Below, piece by piece: positions 45,603 through 54,269 of a stretch of 64,000 nt of DNA. A model generated the notes under the pieces. The model was not told the origin of the DNA, did no database searches, and saw only the letters and a program-made list of their open reading frames with translations. The stretch is from assembly GCF_001418255.1 (NCBI RefSeq), contig NZ_LIPV01000003.1, positions 1-64,000 on the forward strand, read 5' to 3'. The DNA is from Thiomonas bhubaneswarensis. Its GTDB lineage: Bacteria > Pseudomonadota > Gammaproteobacteria > Burkholderiales > Burkholderiaceae_C. The position numbers and the translations under genes are program-made. Position 1 is the first letter of the stretch. The number at the start of each line of letters is the position of its first letter.

Positions 45603-46952
45603 TCAGTATTCGTTGCGCACCCCGCCGGCCAAGGCGACGAAGGCGCGGGCTGCAACCGCCACGAAGGGCTTGAGCCACCACGGCGCCCGCGTGCGCAGGC
45701 GGTCTGGCGTGTTGATGGGCAGCGAGCGGGCGAGTTGTTGCTCGACATGGGCGCCCAGTTCGCGCACGAAGGCGGGGTCGCGCACGGCCAGGTTGGCCTC
45801 CAGGTTGACCAGCAGCGACAGCGGGTCGATGTTGGAACTGCCCACGGTGGCCCAACTGTCGTCGACCACGGCGACCTTGGCATGCAGAAAGGCCGGGGTG
45901 TACTCGAAGATGTGCACCCCAGCGCGCAGCATTTCGCCGTAAAGGGCTCGGGCTGCCCAGGCTGCCATGCGGTAGTCCACGCGTCCCTGCAGCAAGAGCT
46001 CGACGCGCACGCCGCGAGCGGCGGCGGCTTTGAGTGCCTGGCGAAACTCCCGTCCCGGGTAGAAGTAGGGCGTGACGATGAGCACGCGGCTGCGGGCGCT
46101 ATGAATTGCGTGGATGTAGCTGCGCTCGATGGCGCGGCGCCGCGAAAAATTGTCGCGCACCACCAGGGTGGCCAGGCTGGTGTCGGCGCTCTGCAAGGCT
46201 GCCGGTGGCGAAGCGGCTGCGCCAAGGGGCGGCGGGGCGTCCAGGCGCAATGGGCCGCCGTCTTCCTCGTGCAGGTCGGGCACGGCGCTGCCCCAGTCCA
46301 GCAGCTCCTGCCAGTAGGCGCGCTGATTGGGTGAGGTGTCGAACACGCCGGGGCCCGGCATGTTGCGCAGCCGTCTTTGCAGGCTGCCGGTGAGCACGGT
46401 GCGCAGCCACAGGCGCTGCATGGCCCATTGCGTCTGGCGAGCGAGATGACCGTGGTATTGCACCGCGTAGTCCAGCCGGGGCTCGGCGCTCCAGCCGTGG
46501 TGCAGGTCGTAGCGGTCGTCGATGATGTTGATGCCGCCGATGAATGCGGCGTGGGCATCGACCACGCAGAGCTTGCGGTGCAGACGTCGCCAGCGCCCGC
46601 GCTGCACGATGTCGAGCCACCGGCGCCAGGGGCGGAACACCATGAACTCCACCCCGGCTTCCGTGAAGTGGGTGGAGAGCGTCTCGATGCTGCGATGCGA
46701 GCCCAGGCCATCCACCAGCACCCGCACCTGCACGCCTCGCCGTGCCGCGTCGCAAAGCGCGGCGACGATGCCCATGGCCGCTTCGTCGGTGTGGAAGATG
46801 TAGGTCTGCAGCCAGATACTCTCGCGCGCCTGTTCGATGGCCTGACGCATCGCCGGAAACAGCGCGCTGCCGTAGGGCAAGAGGCGCGGGGCTGCGCCCG
46901 CAACCCAGTCGAGCGGGAGGTCGTCCGGCGCGGACGCTGGGTCGGGCGGCAT
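45603..46952 (-). CDS. Cardiolipin synthase, phospholipase D family (ClsB-like)
   Basis: Protein of 449 residues with two HKD motifs: HRKLCVVDAHAAFIGGIN starting at H125 and HAKVAVVDDSWATVGSSN starting at H357. No N-terminal membrane helices are present, which favours ClsB/YbhO over ClsA. Such enzymes form cardiolipin from phosphatidylglycerol. It is the third gene of nudB-EEP-cls on the minus strand, 2 bases after the EEP gene. E. coli likewise has clsB (ybhO) next to the EEP gene ybhP. Confidence 0.93.
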   Translation of the reverse strand: MPPDPASAPDDLPLDWVAGAAPRLLPYGSALFPAMRQAIEQARESIWLQTYIFHTDEAAMGIVAALCDAARRGVQVRVLVDGLGSHRSIETLSTHFTEAGVEFMVFRPWRRWLDIVQRGRWRRLHRKLCVVDAHAAFIGGINIIDDRYDLHHGWSAEPRLDYAVQYHGHLARQTQWAMQRLWLRTVLTGSLQRRLRNMPGPGVFDTSPNQRAYWQELLDWGSAVPDLHEEDGGPLRLDAPPPLGAAASPPAALQSADTSLATLVVRDNFSRRRAIERSYIHAIHSARSRVLIVTPYFYPGREFRQALKAAAARGVRVELLLQGRVDYRMAAWAARALYGEMLRAGVHIFEYTPAFLHAKVAVVDDSWATVGSSNIDPLSLLVNLEANLAVRDPAFVRELGAHVEQQLARSLPINTPDRLRTRAPWWLKPFVAVAARAFVALAGGVRNEY

Positions 46953-46954
46953 GC

Positions 46955-47803
46955 TCAGGCAGGGCTGCCCAGCCTGTTGCCCAGGTCGGCCAGATCGGCC
47001 GTCTCGGGCAAGGCGGCTTCGGGGCAGTCGGGCAGGTCGCAGCGCAGCGCGGCCAGCAGCGGGGCGTGGTCGGACAGCCGGGCCCAGGCGCGGCCCCAGC
47101 CCAGGCCGATCTCGCTGGCCGTCAGCCCGCGGGCGTAGATGCGGTCAAGCGGCATAAGCGGCAGGCGCGCGGGGTAGGTGCGCACCCGGTTGCGCCAGGA
47201 GGTCTTGCCGTTGGTCTTGACCTTCGGCTCGCTCACGTCCACCAGATGCTGCCGCAGCAACTGCGGGCCGATGCGGCCGTGCCAGTCGTTGAAGTCACCG
47301 GCGACGATGAGGGCGGCCTTCTCGGGCACGCGGGCGGCGATGTAGTCGAGCAGGCGATCGGTCTGGCGTTGACGGCTGACCGCGAACAGCCCGAAATGCA
47401 CCACGATGCAATGCAGCGGCCCGCCCTTGGGCAGCGCCACCTGCACATGCAGCAGGCCGCGCTGCTCGAAGCGGTGATCCGAGACATCGCAGTGGTCGAT
47501 GCCGATGATGGGGTAGCGCGACAACAGCGCATTGCCATGCTCGCCATGCCGCGTGCAGGCATTGGTGCGGTAGGCCGCGTGCATGCCCAGCGCCTGCGCC
47601 AGAAAGTCGTGCTGCGGCAGCGCAGGCCAGCCAGTCAGGCGACTGGCGTGGCGCTGATGCAGAAACTGCACTTCCTGCAGAAAGACCAGATCGGCTTCCA
47701 TCCCCTGCAGCGCCGTCTGCAATTCGAGGATGCTGGCGCGTTTGGCCGGGCCGTGCCCGAGCACGCCCTTGTGGATGTTGTAGGAGGCGACACGCAGTTC
47801 CAT
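46955..47803 (-). CDS. Endonuclease/exonuclease/phosphatase family protein (YbhP-like)
   Basis: Protein of 282 residues of the EEP superfamily: MELRVASYNIHKGVLG with the metal-binding Asn, DLVFLQEVQF, ALLSRYPI, VVHFGLF, VAGDFNDWHG and LSDHAPLLA. The order and neighbours match E. coli ybhP beside clsB. The substrate is not known; a phosphodiesterase role in lipid metabolism is suggested by linkage. It lies 11 bases after nudB. Confidence 0.9.
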   Translation of the reverse strand: MELRVASYNIHKGVLGHGPAKRASILELQTALQGMEADLVFLQEVQFLHQRHASRLTGWPALPQHDFLAQALGMHAAYRTNACTRHGEHGNALLSRYPIIGIDHCDVSDHRFEQRGLLHVQVALPKGGPLHCIVVHFGLFAVSRQRQTDRLLDYIAARVPEKAALIVAGDFNDWHGRIGPQLLRQHLVDVSEPKVKTNGKTSWRNRVRTYPARLPLMPLDRIYARGLTASEIGLGWGRAWARLSDHAPLLAALRCDLPDCPEAALPETADLADLGNRLGSPA

Positions 47804-47814
47804 GGTGCGGTGGT

Positions 47815-48315
47815 TCAGGTGCGCGCCAGGCGGCGTGGAAGCTGGCGGATCGCGTCGGCGTTGGACGCCGAGAAACAGCGCGGCGCCGCCTCATGCCAGG
47901 GCAGCCAGACCTGGGCGCGATGCTCGCGCGCGGCCAGGGTGACCGGGGTGCCCGAAGGCACTTCCAGGCTGAACACATGTTCGGTGTTTTTCCACACCCC
48001 CGCCGGGTAACGATGACGCCACAGCGGATAGATTTCGTACACATTGGCCAGATGCCAGTCGCGCAGCGCGGCGGCCGGCACGCCCGCGCCACCGATGCGG
48101 ATGCCGGTTTCCTCCTCGACTTCGCGCGCGGCGGTGGCGGCCAGCGGCTCGTCCAGCGCATCGACACTGCCGGTCACGCTCTGCCAGAAGCCCGGTTGCT
48201 GCGTGCGCTCGATCAACAGAACCTCGAGCGCCGGGGTGTGAATCACCACCAGCACGGAGACCGGAATTTTCTGCCCCGACGTGGCAGGGGGCGAAGCGCT
48301 GACCGTTGCATCCAT
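47815..48315 (-). CDS. nudB: Dihydroneopterin triphosphate diphosphatase (Nudix hydrolase)
   Basis: Protein of 166 residues with a Nudix box GSVDALDEPLAATAAREVEE followed by ETG. KIPVSVLVVIHTPALEVLLIER and PGFWQSVTGSVDALDE match NudB, which removes pyrophosphate from dihydroneopterin triphosphate in folate synthesis. The box has one more residue than the consensus between Gly and the first Glu. The ATG at 48315 (MDATVSAS) was chosen over 48357, which lies within the upstream terminator. Confidence 0.88.
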   Translation of the reverse strand: MDATVSASPPATSGQKIPVSVLVVIHTPALEVLLIERTQQPGFWQSVTGSVDALDEPLAATAAREVEEETGIRIGGAGVPAAALRDWHLANVYEIYPLWRHRYPAGVWKNTEHVFSLEVPSGTPVTLAAREHRAQVWLPWHEAAPRCFSASNADAIRQLPRRLART

Positions 48316-48342
48316 GCGCCGCAGTTTATGGCAATGCGGACG

Positions 48343-48378
48343 AAAAAACGCCTCCACGGGGCTTTCCGTGGAGGCGTT
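48343..48378 (-). terminator. Intrinsic terminator after the peroxiredoxin gene
   Basis: AACGCCTCCACGG (48347-48359) pairs with CCGTGGAGGCGTT (48366-48378). On the minus strand the stem is followed by UUUU-rich sequence (complement of 48343-48348). It ends the peroxiredoxin transcript and lies just upstream of nudB. Confidence 0.8.
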
Positions 48379-48423
48379 CGATGGGCCGCCCTTTCAGGCA
48401 ACCCCTTCACCGGCCTGAATGGC

Positions 48424-49083
48424 TCAGATCGACTTCTTGGTGAAGTACCAGTCGGTCACTTCCATGCCCTGCTTGGGCCCTTCGGTGACACGCTCTTCCG
48501 CGGCGGCCGTGGTCTTGGGCGGCGGCACGATGACCTTGTCGCCCGGGCACCAGGCTTCCGGCGTGGCCACGCCGTGCTTGTCGCTGGTCTGCAGCGCTTG
48601 CAGCAGACGCACGAACTCGTCGATCGAGCGGCCGTTGCTCATGGGGTAGTACACCATGGCGCGCAGGATGCCGTTGGGGTCGATGAAGAAGGTGGCGCGC
48701 ACGGCCTGGGTGTCGGCGGCGCCGGGGTGGATCATGCCGTAGGCACGGGCCACGTCCATCTTCAGGTCTTCGATGATGGGGAAGGGAATGTCCACGCCGA
48801 AGTGCTGCTTGATGGAACGCACCCAAGCCAGGTGAGCGAAGATCGAGTCGATCGACAGGCCGAGCAGCTCGCAGTTCATGGACTTGAACTTGTCGTAGTT
48901 GCGGGCGAAGCCCATGAACTCGGTGGTGCACACCGGGGTGAAGTCGGCCGGGTGGGAGAACAGGATCAGCCACTTGCCTTTGTAGTCAGCCAGGGTGCGA
49001 TCGCCATGGGTGGTCTTGGCCGTGAAATTCGGTGCGGGTTCATTCAGACGGGGAAGGCCGATGGTTTCGTTGGTTTGTTCCAT
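48424..49083 (-). CDS. Peroxiredoxin, 1-Cys Prx6/AhpC type
   Basis: Protein of 219 residues. The peroxidatic cysteine is C52 in HPADFTPVCTTEF, with the catalytic Pro and Thr of the PxxxTxxC motif, and the C-terminal part (SDKHGVATPEAWCPGDKVIV) is that of the Prx6 subfamily. It reduces hydroperoxides. It has its own terminator and a long upstream gap, so it is monocistronic. OxyR control is possible, but no site is claimed. Confidence 0.94.
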   Translation of the reverse strand: MEQTNETIGLPRLNEPAPNFTAKTTHGDRTLADYKGKWLILFSHPADFTPVCTTEFMGFARNYDKFKSMNCELLGLSIDSIFAHLAWVRSIKQHFGVDIPFPIIEDLKMDVARAYGMIHPGAADTQAVRATFFIDPNGILRAMVYYPMSNGRSIDEFVRLLQALQTSDKHGVATPEAWCPGDKVIVPPPKTTAAAEERVTEGPKQGMEVTDWYFTKKSI

Positions 49084-49485
49084 GGTTGAGGTCCTTGTGG
49101 TTGGAAAAAAACATCCGGCAACAGCGCCGTTGAGGAAGAAGTCTAGGGAAAACGCGGAGATTGATCCAATGGATTGTTTTCATCGGACAGTTAGGGAAAA
49201 TGTATAACGAATTGAACCCAGATTGTTCATTAGGGCATGGGATGATGGCGAGGCGGATTGGGGATGGATTTGACCCCGGGCGACAAGCCCATAGCCCAAG
49301 CTATGGGCGCGAAGCGCGGGGGCAAAGACGCCCCAAGCCGACCGCCAGCGCCCATGCAGGCGCGAAGCGCCGCCTCATGGACCATCTGGGTTAAACCCAT
49401 CTCCGGCGCACCGATTGTGCGACGGCGAGTCTGCGGCGGTGTGACGAATCGGTGACTTCCCGTGTTCGAGTCGGGTTATCGGGGG
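49084..49485. other. Gene-free stretch with a MITE-like inverted-repeat element
   Basis: No gene was found in these 402 bases. From 49260 to 49404 the ends are imperfect inverted repeats (GATGGATTTGACCC near 49264, GGGTTTAACCCA-type GGGTTAAACCCATC at 49388-49401). Inside are a 9-bp hairpin GCCCATAGC (49287-49295) / GCTATGGGC (49300-49308) and two direct copies of GGCGCGAAGCGC (49306 and 49359). The part next to the peroxiredoxin gene (49084-49200) is AT-richer and probably carries its promoter. Confidence 0.5.
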
Positions 49486-51762
49486 TCAAAGCAGCTCGGT
49501 CCGCAGCGGAAAGACCAGTTCCACCAGGGTGCCGATGCCCGGCGGGGCTGCTGGTTTAGCCTCATCGCCGGTCGGCGCCGATGAGGCCGGGAAGGGGCCG
49601 GGGTTGCTGTGCCAGTCGATGCGACCGCCCAGGGCGCGGGCGCGGATCTGCATGCTGGTCAGGCCATGGCCCGTGGCGGGGCGCTGCGGGTCGATGCCGA
49701 TGCCGTCGTCGCGGATCTCCACGCGCATCTGTCTATCGTCTTGCACCGTCAGTCGCAGGCTGACGCGGCTGGCGTGGGCATGTCGGATGGCGTTGCTCAC
49801 CGCTTCCTGCAGCAGGGCGCGAAGGTGGTATTGCAGCGCCGCGTCCTGCGCGGGGTCACCGGCATCGGTGCCGCGCTGAAGTGGCGCGGAGGCCAGGCCG
49901 CCAATCAGGGGGGGCGGCCAGTCGAGCTCCATGCCGGCAGCGGCCAGGCGCTGCGCGATTTCGGAGCGGAGATCGGCGGCGAAATCGTCCCAGGGCTGTA
50001 CATGATGCTGCAGGCCGCGCACGATGGCCCGAAGCTGATCGATGGTGGCCATCAGCATGGCCTGCTCACGCTCGCCATGCACCAGGTGCCGCAGGGTGAG
50101 CAGCTTGGCGCCGATGTCGTCATGAAGGTCGCTGGCGATACGGTCGCGTTCCTGCTGCACCCGGGTTTCGAGCGCATCTCGGCCCGCGGCGGCCTGGTTG
50201 AGCAGGGTCACGAGCGAGGTTGCCAGTTCGGCGTCGGTGGTCGTGAACAGACGCTGCCCCGCGCTGCGCCCCTGCAGACGCCGGGCGCTCATGCCGCCCG
50301 CTGAGGCAACGCGCAGCTCCATGCCGTCTTGCGCGAGGCCGATGGTGGTGTCAGAGTCTGTGGGGGGTAGCGGCAGGTTGTGCAGCGGTTGATAGAGTCT
50401 GTCGAGCAGGCCGAGCCAGCGTCGCTCGCGCTCCAGGGTCTGCGCGGTAAAGGCCACCGAAATGATCTCGGGCAGCAGCCGGTCGATGGGAGGCAGCTCG
50501 CCCTGCATCATGCGGGTCCAGAGCCATTGCCGCATCGGCAGATACAGCAGGCCGGCAAGTAGCAGGGTGAGCAGTAGCGAGGTTTCGTGGCGCCAGTTCA
50601 GCAGCAGCACCAGCAGCATGTCGAGCACGACGATCAGCCCCAGTCCGAGCACCCACAACAGCAGCCGGTAGGCCCAGCGATCGAGATCGAACAGATGGTA
50701 GCGCCCCACCCCCAGTGCCAGACCGAGATACATGGCGAGGAAGAAGCCGAAGGCGTAGCCCTGTTGCATGGGCGGAAACACCCCGAACATCCGCGACCCG
50801 AAGGTGAACACGACGAAGGTGAAGGTGCCCGCCATGGCCGACAGAATGAACCAGCGCAGTGCGGCGCGGTCGGCGGCCCGCATGGCACTGCGGCGCCACT
50901 GCACCACGGCCAGCCCGACCGCGAGCAGGATTTCGATCAGCAGCGGAATGCGCACGCCCCAGCTCACGTCGGGGGTGAGGCGCATCACATCGGCGGCCCA
51001 CCAGCCGACGATGATCAGGGGCACGGGCCAGAGCCATTGGGGTGGTGCCAGCCGCGTCGGATACACCATGAACAGCGCGGCCAGCGCGCCGCCGAAGCCG
51101 AGTCCGCCGAGGTGGTTGATGGCCGACAGCACCTCGAACAGGCCGCCGGGCAGCGCCAGCTCGCGGGTGCTGTAGATCGCCGCCGAATAGGTGTTGGGCA
51201 GGAACATCAAGCCGGACAGCGCCAGAAGCCGCCCCGGCCAGCTCTTGGGCTTGAGGGCGTACACCCAGGCGCCGACGAGCAGGGCGCCGCCGCCGCAGAT
51301 CAGCTGGAACCAGAAAACGAAGGGCAGGCTCGCCAGCGGCCGGTCTCGCCGCGGGGTGATCGGCGCCTCGATGATCTGCCCGGCCGGATCGCGCCAGCTC
51401 AGCACCAGGGGCTTGGCCTGCAGCGCGGCGATGCGGGTCTGGCGCCGGAAGAAGTTCTCGACCTCGTCATAGCTTTCGAAGAAGTCGGGTTCCTCGATCA
51501 GGTCGCGGGCCTGCAACTCGACGCGCTGCCCTGCGCCGGCGATCGACAGCAGGCGTGAGCCGGGGTTGATGGCGGCCGATGGGCCGTCGAGGTCGACGCT
51601 CGTGACCAGAATGCCCGGGCTGTAAGGGTCGGCGCGAGGCGAGAGCGTCATCCCCAGCCAGGGCTGATGCAGGGCGAGATAGAGGGCCGCCGTGACCCCG
51701 GCGAGGGCCAGCAGCAGGGCCGCCATCAGGGTGCGCGCGGAGCGGGTTTGCGGTAGCGACAT
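49486..51762 (-). CDS. Membrane sensor histidine kinase, NarX/DesK-type (HisKA_3)
   Basis: Protein of 758 residues. An N-terminal membrane helix is followed by a periplasmic PDZ-like part (PGILVTSVDLDGPSAAINPG), then about seven to eight membrane helices (about residues 145-400), a GAF-like linker, the dimerisation box RDRIASDLHDDIGAKLLTLR with the phosphorylated His, and an ATPase domain with EAVSNAIRHAHAS, DDGIGI and GHGLTSM. HisKA_3 kinases partner LuxR-type regulators, but none lies next to it in this window. It is the last gene of the minus-strand array behind gshA-gshB, 36 bases after gshB. Confidence 0.9.
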   Translation of the reverse strand: MSLPQTRSARTLMAALLLALAGVTAALYLALHQPWLGMTLSPRADPYSPGILVTSVDLDGPSAAINPGSRLLSIAGAGQRVELQARDLIEEPDFFESYDEVENFFRRQTRIAALQAKPLVLSWRDPAGQIIEAPITPRRDRPLASLPFVFWFQLICGGGALLVGAWVYALKPKSWPGRLLALSGLMFLPNTYSAAIYSTRELALPGGLFEVLSAINHLGGLGFGGALAALFMVYPTRLAPPQWLWPVPLIIVGWWAADVMRLTPDVSWGVRIPLLIEILLAVGLAVVQWRRSAMRAADRAALRWFILSAMAGTFTFVVFTFGSRMFGVFPPMQQGYAFGFFLAMYLGLALGVGRYHLFDLDRWAYRLLLWVLGLGLIVVLDMLLVLLLNWRHETSLLLTLLLAGLLYLPMRQWLWTRMMQGELPPIDRLLPEIISVAFTAQTLERERRWLGLLDRLYQPLHNLPLPPTDSDTTIGLAQDGMELRVASAGGMSARRLQGRSAGQRLFTTTDAELATSLVTLLNQAAAGRDALETRVQQERDRIASDLHDDIGAKLLTLRHLVHGEREQAMLMATIDQLRAIVRGLQHHVQPWDDFAADLRSEIAQRLAAAGMELDWPPPLIGGLASAPLQRGTDAGDPAQDAALQYHLRALLQEAVSNAIRHAHASRVSLRLTVQDDRQMRVEIRDDGIGIDPQRPATGHGLTSMQIRARALGGRIDWHSNPGPFPASSAPTGDEAKPAAPPGIGTLVELVFPLRTELL

Positions 51763-51798
51763 GATGGGCGGATTGTCGCCCAGCGTGCCGTCCCGAAG

Positions 51799-52890
51799 TC
51801 AATGGCCGCGGCGCCGGGCGACGGCTGCCTCCAACGCCGTGATGAAACGCGCGGCCACGTCGCAGCCGCTCTGCTGGGTGATTTCCTGAAAGCAGGTGGG
51901 ACTGGTGACGTTGATCTCGGTGAGACGGTCGCCGATGATGTCGATGCCCACCAGCAGCAGGCCGCGCGCAGCCAGCACCGGGCCGAGCGCGCGGGCGATG
52001 GTCCAGTCGGTGTCGGACAGCGGCTGCGCCACGCCCAGGCCACCGGCGGCCAGATTGCCGCGCGTCTCGCCGCCCTGCGGAATGCGCGCCAGGCAGTAGG
52101 GCACGGGCTCGCCGTCGATGATCAGCACGCGCTTGTCGCCCTGCGCAATGGCGGGCACGAAGCGTTGCGCCATGATGGTGGTGGCGCCGCCCGCGGTGAG
52201 GGTTTCGATCACCACGTTGAGGTTGGGATCGGGGCTGCCATCGGCCTGCTGACGCAGGCGAAAAATGCCCGTGCCGCCCATGCCGTCGAGCGGCTTGAGA
52301 ATCACGTCGCCATGCTCGGCGTAGAAGGCCTTGATCTCGGCCGCGCGGCGACTGACCAGGGTGGGCGTGATGAACTGCGGAAACTCCAGAATGGCGAGTT
52401 TCTCTGGGTGGTCGCGCAGCGCCCGGGGGCTGTTGAACACCGCAGCGCCCTCGCGCTCGGCTTGCTGCAGCAGATGGGTGGCGTAGAAATATTCGCTGTC
52501 GAAGGGCGGATCCTTGCGCATCAGCACCGCATCGACATCGCGCAAGGCCAGCGGGCGCTGGTCGAGCACGCGATACCAATCGTGACCCGACGCTGCCCCG
52601 GTGAGTTCGATGCGGCGGCAGACGGCGGTGACGGGTGCTGCGTCCGCGGCAGGCGTGGGGGCAGCGATCACCCCGCCGCCGGGCCGCCCCAAGGCGGGGT
52701 GGGCCCCCTCGGGGGGCAGCGCAGCCGCGTCAGCGGCAAGCGTGGGGGCTCCCCCCCTCCAATGCAGATCGGCCGTTTCACAAACCCAGAGCACATGGCC
52801 CCGTGCCTGCGCCTCGCGCATCATGGCGAAGGTGGTGTCCTTGTAGATCTTGAAGGACGCGATCGGGTCGGCGATGAACAGCAGTTGCAT
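51799..52890 (-). CDS. gshB: Glutathione synthetase with an in-frame repeat-derived insertion
   Basis: Protein of 363 residues, about 45 longer than typical GshB (roughly 315-320). It joins glycine to gamma-glutamylcysteine. Conserved parts are DVDAVLMRKDPPFDSEYFYA, ILKPLDGMGGTGIFRL, EPVPYCLARIPQGGETRGNL and GIDIIGDRLTEINVTSPT. The extra residues (about 45-90, between DLHW and CRRIEL) are Ala/Pro/Gly-rich and are encoded by a palindromic intergenic-type repeat (about 52660-52760). The insertion lies in the surface loop after the first beta-alpha unit, away from the ATP-grasp active site. It starts 7 bases after gshA. Confidence 0.93.
   Translation of the reverse strand: MQLLFIADPIASFKIYKDTTFAMMREAQARGHVLWVCETADLHWRGGAPTLAADAAALPPEGAHPALGRPGGGVIAAPTPAADAAPVTAVCRRIELTGAASGHDWYRVLDQRPLALRDVDAVLMRKDPPFDSEYFYATHLLQQAEREGAAVFNSPRALRDHPEKLAILEFPQFITPTLVSRRAAEIKAFYAEHGDVILKPLDGMGGTGIFRLRQQADGSPDPNLNVVIETLTAGGATTIMAQRFVPAIAQGDKRVLIIDGEPVPYCLARIPQGGETRGNLAAGGLGVAQPLSDTDWTIARALGPVLAARGLLLVGIDIIGDRLTEINVTSPTCFQEITQQSGCDVAARFITALEAAVARRRGH
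52660..52760. repeat. Palindromic repeat element inside gshB
   Basis: On the plus strand the stretch contains CCGCC/GGCGG around CCAA, GCCCCC TC GGGGGGC, CCGC GTCA GCGG, and AGCGTGGGGGCT, a set of consecutive short hairpins. This GGGCCCCCTCGGGGGGCAGC style resembles intergenic repeats I associate with Comamonadaceae and relatives. Here it is translated in frame as part of GshB. No second full copy is present in the window. Confidence 0.6.
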
Positions 52891-52897
52891 GACTGAC

Positions 52898-54190
52898 TCA
52901 GCCCATTTCGACTTCGGGGTCGGTGCGCTCCAGCTCGTAGCTGGCGGCCACCATGGCCAGCCGGGCGATGACGCCGTACATGTAGAAGCGATTCGGCCCG
53001 TTGGTGCCGGGGGCGGCCTCGGGATGGGTGACGTTGAACTGTTCCTCGAAAGCCAGCGGCACGAAGTGCATGCCGGGGGCGTTGAGGTTCTCGTCGGGTC
53101 CGCGGTCGGCGTGCACGCGGTAGAAGCCGCCGACGACATAGCGGTCCATCATGTACACCACCGGCTCGCACACCGCTTCCTGCAGGCGTTCGACGCTGGG
53201 CACACCTTCCTGCACCAGCACCTCGCTGACCTCCAGGCCTTCCTTGACCACGCTCATCTTGTTGCGCGTCTTTCGGTTGAGGTCTTTGACCTCGCTGGGG
53301 TCGCGCACGGTCATCACACCCATGCCGTAGGTGCCGGCGTCGGCCTTGACGATGACAAAGGGCTTTTCCTGGATGCCGTATTCCTTGTACTTCTTGCGCA
53401 CCTTGGTGAGCACGCTGTCCACCGCGCCGACCAGACAGTCCTCGCCATGACGCTCGTGGAAGTTGATCTTGCCGCACTGGGCGAAGTAGGGATTGAGCAT
53501 CCACGGGTCCACGCCGATGAGCTTGGCGAACTTCTTCGCCACATCGTCATAGGCATGGAAATGGTTGGACTTGCGCCGCACCGCCCAGCCCGCATGCAGC
53601 GGCGGCAGCAGGTACTGCTCATGCAGGCCCTGAAGGATGGGCGGAATGCCCCCCGACAGATCGTTGTTGAGCAGGATGGTGCAGGGGTCGAAGTCTTTCA
53701 GGCCCAGGCGCAGCTTGTTGCGGATCAGCGGCTCGACCACCAGCTCGCCGCCCGAAGGCAGCTTGAGATGCATGGGTTCGGTCACGGCCTCGTCGAGCGA
53801 ACCCAGGCGCACGTTCAGCCCCGCCTGGCGGAAGATGCGCATCAGGGTGGCGACGTTTTCCAGGTAGAAAGTGTTGCGGGTGTGGTTCTCGGGAATGACC
53901 AGCAGGTTCTTGGCCTCGGGGCAGATTTTCTCGATCGCGGCCATGGCGGCCTGCACCGCCAACGGCATCATGTCCGGCGACAGATTGTTGAAGCCGCCGG
54001 GGAACAGATTGGTGTCGACCGGCGCGAGCTTGAAGCCGGCATTGCGCAGATCGACCGAGCTGTAGAACGGCGGGGTGTGTTCCATCCATTCGAGGCGGAA
54101 CCAGCGTTCGATGGCCGGTTGCGCCTCGAGGATGCGCTGTTCGAGTTCGAGGACGGGATCGCCCGAGGACGTGATGAGATGCGGGATCAT
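52898..54190 (-). CDS. gshA: Glutamate-cysteine ligase (proteobacterial GshA family)
   Basis: Protein of 430 residues of the GshA family found in betaproteobacteria and some gammaproteobacteria, distinct from E. coli GshA. Recognised segments are VDLRNAGFKLAPVDTNLFPG, NNLSPDMMPLAVQAAM, NLLVIPENHTRN and VIVKADAGTYGMGVMTV. It makes gamma-glutamylcysteine, the first step of glutathione synthesis. gshB follows 7 bases later. Confidence 0.92.
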   Translation of the reverse strand: MIPHLITSSGDPVLELEQRILEAQPAIERWFRLEWMEHTPPFYSSVDLRNAGFKLAPVDTNLFPGGFNNLSPDMMPLAVQAAMAAIEKICPEAKNLLVIPENHTRNTFYLENVATLMRIFRQAGLNVRLGSLDEAVTEPMHLKLPSGGELVVEPLIRNKLRLGLKDFDPCTILLNNDLSGGIPPILQGLHEQYLLPPLHAGWAVRRKSNHFHAYDDVAKKFAKLIGVDPWMLNPYFAQCGKINFHERHGEDCLVGAVDSVLTKVRKKYKEYGIQEKPFVIVKADAGTYGMGVMTVRDPSEVKDLNRKTRNKMSVVKEGLEVSEVLVQEGVPSVERLQEAVCEPVVYMMDRYVVGGFYRVHADRGPDENLNAPGMHFVPLAFEEQFNVTHPEAAPGTNGPNRFYMYGVIARLAMVAASYELERTDPEVEMG

Positions 54191-54269
54191 TGTTCTGATG
54201 GGGAATGCATGGACATCCCCGATTCTTACAGAGCCCGCGAGGTTGTGCTCGGGCGGGGGCGAGCCGCGA

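Noticed and set aside
49161-49394. 77-codon plus-strand frame in the gap before the histidine kinase end
   Set aside because: It runs through the inverted-repeat element, and its translation is low-complexity with no ribosome binding site.
52660-52760. gshB insertion as a sequencing or assembly error
   Set aside because: The frame is intact on both sides and the length is a multiple of three, so an error is unlikely, although resequencing would settle it.
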